This document shows positions 5,873 to 13,716 of a DNA stretch of 24,381 nucleotides, one piece after another (the first letter of the stretch is position 1; the number at the start of each line of letters is the position of its first letter). Below the pieces are notes generated by a model, which was not told where the DNA came from, ran no database searches, and saw only the letters and a program-made list of their open reading frames with translations. Made by a program: the position numbers and the translations under genes. The DNA comes from Syntrophaceae bacterium UBA6109 (GTDB lineage: Bacteria; Desulfobacterota; Syntrophia; Syntrophales; UBA6109): assembly GCA_002428445.1 (NCBI GenBank), contig DIWJ01000068.1:1-24381 (forward strand), in the 5' to 3' direction.

Positions 5873-6724
5873 TTAAAATCCCCGACTGGCGCCGCCGCCG
5901 CCGCTGCTCCCGCCGCCGAATCCGCCGAAGCCGCCCCCGCCGAAGCCGCCGAAACCGCCCCCGCCCCGGCCGGCCCCGCTGGCAAGCAGCAACAGCAGGA
6001 ACGGCAGGACATCTTCGCGGCCCCTCCGCGTTCCAAGAAGCACCGCCGCAACCAAGATCAGGAGAACCGGCGTCAGCCAGTTCCCATCCCGGACGCGTTT
6101 TCCTCCGGCACGGGATTCCCGGCGGGGCAGACCCGTCAGTTCGACGCCTGCATCCTTTGCGACGACCGCGGAAACGGCGGCAAGGGCATTATAGAGGCCG
6201 GGACCGAAATCGTTCTTCTTCAGCTGCGGGATGGCGTAGCGGTCCAGAATCTCGCCGGTCAGCCCGTCGGGGAGAATGCCTTCCACGCCGTAGCCCGTCT
6301 CAATGCGGATCCGGCGTTCCCGCACGGCCAGCAGGATGAGAACGCCCCGGTCCTCGCCCTTCTTTCCGATCCCCCAGGCGGAATAAAGGCGGTTTGCATA
6401 ATCATTCACATCGCCTTCCCCGATCGTTTCCACGGCGGCCACGACGACGGAAACACCTGTCTTCTGAAGGACCTCCCTGCTCAGGTCCTCCATCTTCGCC
6501 CGCGTTTCCTGGGGCACAACGCCGGCGAAATCGTTTACCGCGCCGGCCGGTTGCGGAAAGGCTTCAGACGAAGCGGCAGGACCGGCGGCGACTCCGAGGA
6601 CCAGCCCCGCGAGCAGCAGGCAGGCCAGCATCCTGCACTGCCTTGGAGAAGATTGTGCGGGCTGCGCCCAAGCGCGAAAAACTCTCAAAAGTCCTGCTAT
6701 TGCGCGATCATCGAACGCCGTCAT
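5873..6724 (-). CDS. TPM-domain (Psb32/YgcG-type) membrane protein
   Basis: The protein has 283 residues from the chosen ATG. A hydrophobic signal segment (about 32-52, MLACLLLAGLVLG) leads to the TPM domain at about 62-190. Typical motifs are VNDFAGVVP (63-71), GVSVVVAAVET (90-100), DRGVLILLAVRERRIRIETG (125-144), GYGVEGILPDG and ILDRYAIP. Two membrane stretches follow (216-230 and 239-249). The tail is almost only Gly, Phe and Ser (251-283), as in many relatives. Family members act in the periplasm or at the membrane; the phosphatase activity shown for a plant homologue may not apply. Starts at 6811 and 6631 are also in frame, and no Shine-Dalgarno decides. TPM and LemA genes often occur together, and this gene begins the leftward cluster. 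Confidence 0.88.
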   Translation of the reverse strand: MTAFDDRAIAGLLRVFRAWAQPAQSSPRQCRMLACLLLAGLVLGVAAGPAASSEAFPQPAGAVNDFAGVVPQETRAKMEDLSREVLQKTGVSVVVAAVETIGEGDVNDYANRLYSAWGIGKKGEDRGVLILLAVRERRIRIETGYGVEGILPDGLTGEILDRYAIPQLKKNDFGPGLYNALAAVSAVVAKDAGVELTGLPRRESRAGGKRVRDGNWLTPVLLILVAAVLLGTRRGREDVLPFLLLLLASGAGRGGGGFGGFGGGGFGGFGGGSSGGGGASRGF

Positions 6725-6831
6725 GCGGTTTCCCGTCTCGCTCCGATCCCCGGCAATCCCTGGGGACGGAAGCAGGATATTCCCTTTCTGCAGTTCTTCC
6801 AAAGGAGGCATTTCAAGGCAAAATTTCGTCT

Positions 6832-6860
6832 ATATTAGCTATCGATTCGTCAAATGGCAA
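6832..6860 (-). promoter_or_regulatory. Candidate sigma-70-type promoter of the TPM gene cluster
   Basis: On the minus strand TTGCCA (6855-6860, five of six matches) is followed after 17 bases by TAATAT (6832-6837, four of six). It is in a relatively AT-rich patch between divergent genes. Transcription would begin near 6825, about 100 bases before the preferred ATG or 14 bases before the longer start at 6811. Confidence 0.45.
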
Positions 6861-6878
6861 ATCTTATTGAAAAAGGGT

Positions 6879-6906
6879 TAAAGAATTACCGGCAACGCGA
6901 CGATAT
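6879..6906 (+). promoter_or_regulatory. Possible sigma-28-like promoter of the HDOD gene
   Basis: TAAAGAAT (6879-6886) and GACGATAT (6899-6906) each match six of eight positions of the flagellar sigma (FliA) consensus TAAAGTTT and GCCGATAA. The spacer is 12 bases rather than 11. It points towards the HDOD gene 43 bases away. The match is modest and could be chance. Confidence 0.25.
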
Positions 6907-6948
6907 AGCACAGTAGAAACCTGCTCGGTTCTTATTGGGTATCGAACC

Positions 6949-8208
6949 ATGGGGCTCATCAACATCACCGCATTGAAGGAAGGCATGGTCCTTGCCGAGG
7001 ACGTGCGCGACCGCAACGGCCGCTTCATTGCCGCCAGCGCCACGGCGCTTACGGACAAGCACATCCGGATCCTGAAGATGTGGGGGGTCGTCGAGGCGAA
7101 CATTCAAGGAGTCACGAAGGAAGAGGTCGAGCAGCAACTGACCGAAGACATCGACTCCGCGACTCTGGAGGCGGCCGAAAAGCTGACCCGCGACCGCTTC
7201 GCGCTCAACGACATCGAGCATCCCGCCGTACGGGAGCTCTATCATTTGTGCGTCGCCCGCAAGGCCCGCGAGATCCTGCAGGGGGATGAAGCCGCATCGG
7301 TCGGCGGCAACGGCAACGGTCTTCCGGCGCCTCCGCACATCGCGAAAGCCGCGCCTCCGAACGCCGCGGCGCTCCTGAATCATGAAATCAAGCTGCCGAC
7401 CCTGCCCGGCATCTTTCTGAAAATCAACGAAACCATCACCCGGCCCAACAGTTCGGCCTTCGACATCGCCAACCTCATCAGCAAGGATACGAGTCTTTCC
7501 GCCCGGCTGCTGAAAATCGTCAACAGCGCCTTTTACGGATTCCCCTCCAAGATCGACAGCCTGTTCAGGGCCGTCTCCATCGTCGGCACGAATCAGCTCA
7601 GCACGCTCGCAACGGGCGTCAGCCTCATCGACGCTTTCCGCAAGGTGCCCTCCGCCTACATCGACATGCGGATGTTCTGGCGCCACAGCATCATCTGCGG
7701 AACGGTCGGGCGCATCCTCGCCGGCTACAAGAACATTCAGAACAGCGAGCGCCTTTTCGTTGCCGGACTGTTCCACGACATCGGCCGCCTCCTGCTGCTC
7801 CAGCATGCGCCCGAAATCTCCTGTGAGATGCTTCAGGCCGCGAAGCGAAACGGCCATGTCCTTTACGAACTCGAACGGGACCGGCTGGGTTTCGACCATG
7901 CAACCATCGGCGGGAAGCTCCTGGAACAGTGGAAACTGCCTTTTTCACTGGAAAATGTCGTGACGCATCACCACGACCCATTGGCGTCCAGAAGCCCGCT
8001 GGAACCGGCAATTCTCAATCTGGCGGACATCGTGACCCATGCCGTCGCCGGCGGCTGCAGCAGCCAGAGGTTGATCCCCAAGCTGCACGAGGCCGTTTGG
8101 AAAACAATCAACCTGTCTGAAAACACCCTGCCTCTGATCATCAAGCAGGCTGACCGCCAATCAGGCGAGATTTTCAGGTTTTTTTATGGCAACGCGGGCA
8201 AAAACTGA
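6949..8208 (+). CDS. HDOD-domain signalling protein
   Basis: The 419-residue protein has an N-terminal module (1-100) with the pattern INITALKEGMVLAEDVRD and HIRILKMWGV, often found in front of HDOD domains. A Gly/Asn-rich linker around 118-125 follows. The HDOD domain spans about 142-345, with LPTLPGIFLKI, ISKDTSLSARLLKIVNSAFYG, the HD dipeptide FHDIG at 275-279, and a HHH cluster near 344. HDOD proteins are non-catalytic relatives of HD-GYP/HD phosphohydrolases and act as regulatory scaffolds for motility, cyclic-di-GMP or stress. ATG 6949 lacks a good Shine-Dalgarno but begins exactly where the family begins. Its end overlaps the next gene by 23 bases, suggesting translational coupling to the hybrid kinase. 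Confidence 0.93.
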   Translation: MGLINITALKEGMVLAEDVRDRNGRFIAASATALTDKHIRILKMWGVVEANIQGVTKEEVEQQLTEDIDSATLEAAEKLTRDRFALNDIEHPAVRELYHLCVARKAREILQGDEAASVGGNGNGLPAPPHIAKAAPPNAAALLNHEIKLPTLPGIFLKINETITRPNSSAFDIANLISKDTSLSARLLKIVNSAFYGFPSKIDSLFRAVSIVGTNQLSTLATGVSLIDAFRKVPSAYIDMRMFWRHSIICGTVGRILAGYKNIQNSERLFVAGLFHDIGRLLLLQHAPEISCEMLQAAKRNGHVLYELERDRLGFDHATIGGKLLEQWKLPFSLENVVTHHHDPLASRSPLEPAILNLADIVTHAVAGGCSSQRLIPKLHEAVWKTINLSENTLPLIIKQADRQSGEIFRFFYGNAGKN

Positions 8209-10324
8209 TTGCATCAAGAACATCCCCTACCTTGAGAAGCGTGTCCGCTTCCTGGAGAAGGCGAACCGCTATACGCTCGATGCGCTGGAGATGGCGGCCT
8301 CCCTGGGGGATTTTCAATCCAGCATCAACAAGCTCCATAGTTCCGAGGTGATTCTGCAGGAAACCCGCAACCGGATCCAGACGCTGATGGAATTCGAGGC
8401 CATCTCTTTTTTCCTCGTCAATGAGCAGAATCAGGAGTTCACGGCCGTTCATACGAACCCCGGATCCTTCGGCCCCTACATGGCCGGAGAGGTGGACGTC
8501 CTTGTCGAAAACGAGGTCTTCGCCTGGGCGCTCCGCGAGAAACGGCCGGTCATCGTGGCCACTGCGGACCGCCAGAAACAGATCATCCTGCACGTGATGA
8601 CCACTTCTTCGCGCACCCGGGGGATGTTTGCCGGCCTGATCGGCGGGGAAACCCCGCATATCCCCGATATCTTCCTTTCGCTGCTGTCGATCATCCTGCT
8701 CGCCAGCGCAAACGCCCTGGAGAGTTTCGAGCTGTATCGCATGATCCGCGACATCACCCGAAACCTCGACAAGAAGGACAATTACAAACTGCTCTTCGAA
8801 GCCGCCCCGGACGGCGTGGAGGTTCTGGACGGCCGCGGCTACCTCCTGGACTGCAACCGGACGCAACTCACCCTGCTCGGCTTCCGCCGGGAGGAGCTGA
8901 TCGGCCGGCATACGAAGGAAACCTTCGCCGAAGCGAGCCGGTCGGTCTTCGAGCGCAAGTTCAACCAGCTCAAGGTGAACGGCTACGTCGAAGGCGAGGT
9001 GGAACTCCTCTGCAAGAGCGGATCCGTCCTGCCCGTCTGGCGCAAAGAAAAGGCGATGTACGACGGCGAGGGCAACTTCATCGGCTGCGTCGTTTACAAT
9101 CGAGACCTGTCCGTCCGCAAACAGACGGAGGAGGAGAAAAAGCTCCTCGAGGCGCGCCTGCAGCGGTCCCAGAAGATGGAAGCACTGGGCACGCTTGCCG
9201 GCGGCGTGGCGCACGACCTGAACAACATCCTCGGGGGACTGGTGAGCTATCCGGAACTTCTGCTCATGCAGCTCCCGCCGGACAGCCCCCTGCGGAAACC
9301 GATTCTGACGATCCAGAAGTCCGGTGAGAAGGCGGCGGCCATCGTCCAGGACCTCCTGACGCTCGCAAGACGCGGGGCCATACCCGACGAGGTTTTCAAT
9401 CTCAATACGATCATCGCCGAGCACCTTCAGACGCCTGAGCATGAAAAGCTCAAGAGTTTCCATCCGCACGTGACGTTCGAGGCGAACCTGGAAGCGAATC
9501 TCCTCAACGTCGCGGGTTCTTCCGTCCACCTCTCGAAGACGGTGATGAATCTCCTCTCCAACGCGGCCGAGGCCATGCAGCAGGCCGGAACAATCACCAT
9601 CCGGACCCGGAACGCCTACATCGACCGGCCGGTCCGCGGCTATGACGAGGTGACGGAAGGGGATTACGTCGTTCTCTCGGTGTCTGACGAGGGCATCGGC
9701 ATTTCCGAAGACGATCTGGAGAGGATCTTCGAGCCTTTTTATACCAAGAAGGTGATGGGCCGCAGCGGTACGGGCCTGGGACTCGCCGTCGTCTGGGGAA
9801 CCGTCAAGGACCACAGCGGATACATCGAAGTCGCCGGCCGTGCGGGCGGCGGCACCGTTTTCTCCATCTATCTCCCCGCCACGCGCCGGGAAGTGCCGCG
9901 CCACTTCTCCACCTTCAAGATGGAGGAGTACCAGGGCGCGGGACAGTCGATCCTCGTCGTGGACGACGTGGAAGAGCAGAGGGAAATCGCCTCCATCCTG
10001 ATGCGCCGGCTCGGTTACCGCGTGTCCACGGCAACGAGCGGCGAAGAGGCGCTGGAATACCTGAAAGCGAACAGGGCCGACCTGCTGCTCCTGGACATGG
10101 TCATGGATCCCGGCATCGACGGGCTGGAGACCTACCGCCGCGTCCTCGACCTGCATCCGGGGCAGAAGGCGATCATCGTCAGCGGCTACTCGGAGACCGA
10201 ACGTGTGAAGGAAGCCCAGCGCCTCGGAGCCGGGGAGTATGTGCGGAAACCCTACCAGATCGAACGGATCGGGCTGGCCGTGAAGAATGCCATGGAAACG
10301 CAGCCCGCCTCTGCCCGCGTCTGA
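8186..10324 (+). CDS. Hybrid histidine kinase: GAF-like, PAS, HisKA, HATPase, receiver
   Basis: This is a cytosolic sensor kinase of 712 residues without an obvious membrane segment. It has an N-terminal coiled coil, a GAF-like region (about 60-190), a PAS domain (200-315) with FEAAPDGVEVLDGRGYLLDC, and a dimerisation helix with the phosphoacceptor His343 (GGVAHDLNN). The ATPase domain has NLLSNAAEAM (about 455-464), DEGIGI (501-506) and GRSGTGLGLAVV. A C-terminal receiver starts near 589 (ILVVDD), with phosphoacceptor Asp637 in LLLLDMVMDPGIDG and the conserved Lys in VRKPY. The receiver suggests internal phosphorelay or feedback. The ATG start lies inside the end of the HDOD gene. Its signal is unknown, but the overlap makes a shared pathway with the HDOD protein likely. 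Confidence 0.93.
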   Translation: MATRAKTDCIKNIPYLEKRVRFLEKANRYTLDALEMAASLGDFQSSINKLHSSEVILQETRNRIQTLMEFEAISFFLVNEQNQEFTAVHTNPGSFGPYMAGEVDVLVENEVFAWALREKRPVIVATADRQKQIILHVMTTSSRTRGMFAGLIGGETPHIPDIFLSLLSIILLASANALESFELYRMIRDITRNLDKKDNYKLLFEAAPDGVEVLDGRGYLLDCNRTQLTLLGFRREELIGRHTKETFAEASRSVFERKFNQLKVNGYVEGEVELLCKSGSVLPVWRKEKAMYDGEGNFIGCVVYNRDLSVRKQTEEEKKLLEARLQRSQKMEALGTLAGGVAHDLNNILGGLVSYPELLLMQLPPDSPLRKPILTIQKSGEKAAAIVQDLLTLARRGAIPDEVFNLNTIIAEHLQTPEHEKLKSFHPHVTFEANLEANLLNVAGSSVHLSKTVMNLLSNAAEAMQQAGTITIRTRNAYIDRPVRGYDEVTEGDYVVLSVSDEGIGISEDDLERIFEPFYTKKVMGRSGTGLGLAVVWGTVKDHSGYIEVAGRAGGGTVFSIYLPATRREVPRHFSTFKMEEYQGAGQSILVVDDVEEQREIASILMRRLGYRVSTATSGEEALEYLKANRADLLLLDMVMDPGIDGLETYRRVLDLHPGQKAIIVSGYSETERVKEAQRLGAGEYVRKPYQIERIGLAVKNAMETQPASARV

Positions 10325-10441
10325 ACGTCCAAGCCTCCCGGAAACCATCCTCTGACGGATTCTTCCCCATGAACCTGCCGTACGGTTTTGCCGCGCGTTG
10401 TGGTATTGAGCAGACAAAGAAAGATTTTGAAGAAGACCTCG

Positions 10442-11272
10442 ATGACGCTCGTGAAGAAAAGACGCCCGCTGGCCGCCCTTGCCCTTTCGCTTGCGGGCAT
10501 CGGACTCGGGCAGCTTTACAACGGCCGGCCCGCCAAGGCGATTGCTGTCAATTTGTGCTGGACGGCCTTTTTCCTTGCGTCGGGACTGACCGACCTGATC
10601 TCCACATTCGCCGGCGCCATGGCCGAACTGCTCGTGACGGGGGCGATCTACCTGTACGCGGCCGCCGACGCCCTCTGGGATGCCCGTTATCCCGTTCCCC
10701 GCCGCCTGCAATGGTATCAGCGCTGGTACGTCTACGCCGCCGTCTTCGCCCTCCAGCTCTCGCCCGACTGCCTGCCTTCAACGGGCATCTTCACGAACCC
10801 GCTGTCTTACAGGGCCTATCGAATCGAAGGGCTGTCCATGTTCCCGACGCTGACGGAAAATGAGACGGTCGTGATGCGCGCCTTCGGACCGCAAAATCCC
10901 CCCCGGCGGGGAGAACCGGTCATCCTCGCCTTCCCGGGCGATCCCCCGGAGGATTTTCTCAAGCGCGTCATCGCTCTTCCGGGCGAGCGGATCGAGATCC
11001 GCAACAAAACCGTCTTCCTCAACGGAATCCGGCTGAACGAACCCTATGTCCGTCATGAGGACGGATTTTCCCTGCCGGCCGCCGTCAGCCCGCGCGACAA
11101 TCTGGGTCCGCAGACGATTCCTCCCGGTTGTTTTTTCGTGATGGGCGACAATCGTGATCGCAGCTATGACAGCCGCCATTTTCAGTGCGTCGAGGGTTCG
11201 CGTTTCAAGGGCCGTCCCCTGTACATCCTGCGGTCGGAGGACGGGACGCGGACAGGGCGGGATATCCGGTGA
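10442..11272 (+). CDS. lepB: Signal peptidase I with an N-terminal membrane domain
   Basis: Signal peptidase I removes signal peptides from exported proteins outside the cytoplasmic membrane. The catalytic Ser132 lies in EGLSMFPTL and the general-base Lys174 in FLKRVIALPGE. The later box GDNRDRSYDSRHF is present too, so the Ser/Lys protease is intact. The protein is 276 residues. The first 115 residues are unusual: a motif SLAGIGLGQLYNGRPAKAI resembling TM2/DUF5683-type membrane domains, then several hydrophobic helices ending in RRLQWYQRWYVYAAVFALQL. In E. coli LepB only two helices precede the catalytic part. I chose ATG 10442, although its Shine-Dalgarno (GAAGA) is weak; an upstream in-frame start at 10388 is possible. 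It lies 117 bases after the hybrid kinase and may have its own promoter. Confidence 0.9.
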   Translation: MTLVKKRRPLAALALSLAGIGLGQLYNGRPAKAIAVNLCWTAFFLASGLTDLISTFAGAMAELLVTGAIYLYAAADALWDARYPVPRRLQWYQRWYVYAAVFALQLSPDCLPSTGIFTNPLSYRAYRIEGLSMFPTLTENETVVMRAFGPQNPPRRGEPVILAFPGDPPEDFLKRVIALPGERIEIRNKTVFLNGIRLNEPYVRHEDGFSLPAAVSPRDNLGPQTIPPGCFFVMGDNRDRSYDSRHFQCVEGSRFKGRPLYILRSEDGTRTGRDIR

Positions 11273-11323
11273 CGACGGCGGCCGGAAGTACGCGCCGCGA
11301 TTCTCCCGCCGGCACGGGGACGC

Positions 11324-12778
11324 TCATCCCAGCCGCAGGATCCGGTTGATACAGCGGGGGAGATCCTCGGGGTGGTGGGTGACGAAAAGAAGCTGGGTCC
11401 GCCCCCCGCAGCCGATCGCCTCGATCCGTTCCAGAACCCGGCGCCGGTTCGTCCGGTCCAGCCCGCTGCAGGGCTCATCCAGGATAAGGAGCAGCGGGGA
11501 CTTGACCATCGCGCGGGCGATGAGGACCATGCGCCTCTCGCCGTAGGACAGGTGATCGAAGGGCGCGTCCGCCAGCTGCCCGATCCCCAGCCGGGCGACC
11601 GCCTGCCCGACGAGATCCCGCCCTTCCGGCGACAGGAGCCGGTAGAGTCCCACGGAGTCGAACAGCCCGGATGCCACGACGTCGCGCACGGAAAATCCCT
11701 TCCGGTAGAGACTCTGCAGCTTCGGTGAAACAAACCCGATCTTCTCACGGATCTCCCAGAGACTCTCCCCGGACCCCTTGCGACGCCCGAACACGTACAC
11801 GTCGTTGGCGTACCCCTGGAGGTTGTCTCCGGTGATGAGATGCAGCAACGTCGATTTTCCGCTCCCGTTCGGTCCGACGACGGCCCAATGTTCGCCGCGT
11901 TTCATGGCCCAGGAGAAGCCGTCGAATACGACGACCTCGCCGAAGCGCACCGACGCATCGACGATCTCGACGAGCGTCTCGGGAACTTCGCCGCCGGAAT
12001 CAGCGGTCTCCTGCCGCCCCTCCGGCGCCGCATCCGCCTCTTCGCGGCCGTAGAGCTCCTCGAGGAGCCCGGTCGTGAGGACTTCGCTCCGGGGTCCCTG
12101 ACGGACAACCCTGCCGTCCTTGACGCAGAGCACATGGGTGATGCCGGGGGAAATTTCCTCCAGGCGGTTCGCCACCAGAACGATCTGCGCCCCCGACGAC
12201 ATCAGGCGGTCGATGCCTTTCGCCGCCTCCCGCCGCGCGGCTTCGTCCAGTCCGGCGAAAGGCTCGTCCAGCACGAGCAGTCCCGGAGAGCGCAGCAGAA
12301 CCCCGGCGATCAGCACTTTCCGCATTTCCCCGGTGGAAAGGAAACGGACGTCCCGCTCCAGCAGCTCCGTCAGTCCCAGGATTTCCGCAATCTCCGCCAT
12401 GCGGCCGGGCGCCGGACCTCTCAAGCCGTCGGCGATCGTTTCCCGCACCGTCGGGCCCTGCCCATCTTTTCCCGAAAAGGCGCGGGCGTCATCGCGCAGC
12501 TCCTCGCGGCAGAGGAGACGGTCCTGAAGCTCCAGGGAAACGGCGGCGACATCCCCCGGCGGACCGCCGTCCCCGCCGCCGCGCCGGATGACGCGGCCCT
12601 GCACGCAGGGAACGTCGCCGGTAAGGACTCCGACCAGGGAGGACTTCCCCGCCCCGTTCGGACCGATCACCGCCCATTGCTGGCCGTCCCGGATTTCCCA
12701 GGAGGTATCCTGCAGGAGGCGCCTGCTGCGGACGCGGACGGCGATGTTTTGCAGATGGATCAGCGGTTTTGCAGCCAT
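11324..12778 (-). CDS. modF: ModF-like duplicated ABC ATPase
   Basis: The 484-residue protein consists of two ABC ATPase domains in tandem without membrane segments. Domain 1 has Walker A GPNGAGKSS (39-47), signature LSTGE and Walker B LLVLDEPFAGLD. Domain 2 has GPNGSGKST, signature LSYGE and LLLILDEPCSGLD. The segment LQGYANDVYVFGRRKGSGES followed by LWEI and the ending TQLLFVTHHPEDLPRCINR closely match my memory of E. coli ModF (PhrA), which is about 490 residues and encoded beside the molybdate regulator modE. No molybdate transporter genes are in view, so a link to molybdenum is only by homology. The ATG has a poor Shine-Dalgarno and lies 16 bases after the receiver-protein stop, so coupling with that gene is likely. 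Confidence 0.88.
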   Translation of the reverse strand: MAAKPLIHLQNIAVRVRSRRLLQDTSWEIRDGQQWAVIGPNGAGKSSLVGVLTGDVPCVQGRVIRRGGGDGGPPGDVAAVSLELQDRLLCREELRDDARAFSGKDGQGPTVRETIADGLRGPAPGRMAEIAEILGLTELLERDVRFLSTGEMRKVLIAGVLLRSPGLLVLDEPFAGLDEAARREAAKGIDRLMSSGAQIVLVANRLEEISPGITHVLCVKDGRVVRQGPRSEVLTTGLLEELYGREEADAAPEGRQETADSGGEVPETLVEIVDASVRFGEVVVFDGFSWAMKRGEHWAVVGPNGSGKSTLLHLITGDNLQGYANDVYVFGRRKGSGESLWEIREKIGFVSPKLQSLYRKGFSVRDVVASGLFDSVGLYRLLSPEGRDLVGQAVARLGIGQLADAPFDHLSYGERRMVLIARAMVKSPLLLILDEPCSGLDRTNRRRVLERIEAIGCGGRTQLLFVTHHPEDLPRCINRILRLG

Positions 12779-12794
12779 GGCTTGGGGTTTGCGG

Positions 12795-13421
12795 TCAGAA
12801 GAGCTGCGGATAAAGTTTCTTCGCGCAGATCGGGCAGATGGTGTGGGTCAGATCGGCTTCCGTGTTCTCCGAAAGGTAATTGGAAAGGCTGATCCAGGTG
12901 TCGGTCCCTTCCTCGGAAGTCTTGCGGATCCGTTTGCAGCTGGAGCAGATGGGGAGAATTCCCCGCAGCGTCCGGACTTCCAGGAGGGCTTTTTCCAGCT
13001 CACGGTTGCGGCTGTCGAGGGCGTCGCGCGATTTCTTCAGCTCCAGATAGGTCCGGACGCGGGCCAGGATCTCTCCGATATGGAAGGGCTTGATGATGTA
13101 ATCCACCGCCCCCTGATGGAAACCGGCCAGGACTTCGTTGGCTTCGCTTTTCGCCGCCAGGAAGATAACGGGGATGCCGGCGGTCCGGGGATCGTTCTTG
13201 AGGCATCGGCAGACTTCACAACCGTCCATCCCCGGCAGCCGGAAGTCCAGCAGGATGAGATCATACGACTCCGCACCCGCCATCTCCAGAGCCTGCTCAC
13301 CGCTCATCGCAAAGGACAGCGTATACCCTTCCCGGCCCAGCAGGGGCCCGAGGACCTGTAGGTCGGGGGGAACATCGTCGATGATCAGGATGCTGCAGGT
13401 TTTGCGTTCTTCGGAATTCAT
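12795..13421 (-). CDS. Response regulator receiver protein with a CxxC-rich tail
   Basis: The 208-residue protein starts with a receiver domain (about 9-125): SILIIDDVPPD, phosphoacceptor Asp in LILLDFRLPGMDG, and the conserved Lys in YIIKPF. A short coiled coil (RDALDSRNRELEKAL) follows. The C-terminal tail has LRGILPICSSCKRIR and ICPICAKKLYP, giving two CxxC pairs that could bind a metal, with WISLSNYL between. I recall this tail, with patterns like LLPICxxCKKIR, attached to receivers and PAS domains in Desulfobacterota; its function is not known to me. There is no DNA-binding domain. ATG 13421 is chosen because GGGAG lies eight bases upstream and the receiver starts at once; the longer in-frame opening to 13700 has no family sequence. 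It is followed closely by the modF-like gene. Confidence 0.88.
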   Translation of the reverse strand: MNSEERKTCSILIIDDVPPDLQVLGPLLGREGYTLSFAMSGEQALEMAGAESYDLILLDFRLPGMDGCEVCRCLKNDPRTAGIPVIFLAAKSEANEVLAGFHQGAVDYIIKPFHIGEILARVRTYLELKKSRDALDSRNRELEKALLEVRTLRGILPICSSCKRIRKTSEEGTDTWISLSNYLSENTEADLTHTICPICAKKLYPQLF

Positions 13422-13716
13422 GGCCGTCTCCCGGACCCGCCATCCACGCCGGTCCCGGCGGTTCGTTTTGCGGCCGTTTCCGTACAAATCCGGCGCTGCA
13501 GCAGGATTGGCCGAAGCGCTTCCGAAACCCGGCGCCAAAACTCTTTCGTGGGTTGTTTCTCGTTCCGCGATGGGAAGAGAAATGGACGGCACTTCCTTAG
13601 CAAAAGCGGGGCGAGAAGGAAAGATCTTTTGCAGGGGGAGGATCCTGAATCTCCAGGAGGCGGCATCGGCGCGATCGCCTGCGCTCCCGGTAAGCCTCAA
13701 GGCGGGACATCAGCGA

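Noticed and set aside
8174..10711. Very long leftward open frame (845 codons) opposite the hybrid kinase
   Set aside because: It is antisense to a kinase with clear motifs in order, its protein shows no domain, and long antisense frames are common in GC-rich coding DNA.
11273..11323. Terminator between lepB and the modF-like gene
   Set aside because: Only six-base arms (CGGCGG and CCGCCG) with a long loop and no T-run were found, too weak to call.
13620..13629. Palindrome AAAGATCTTT upstream of the receiver gene as an operator
   Set aside because: It is only ten bases and no promoter could be placed next to it.
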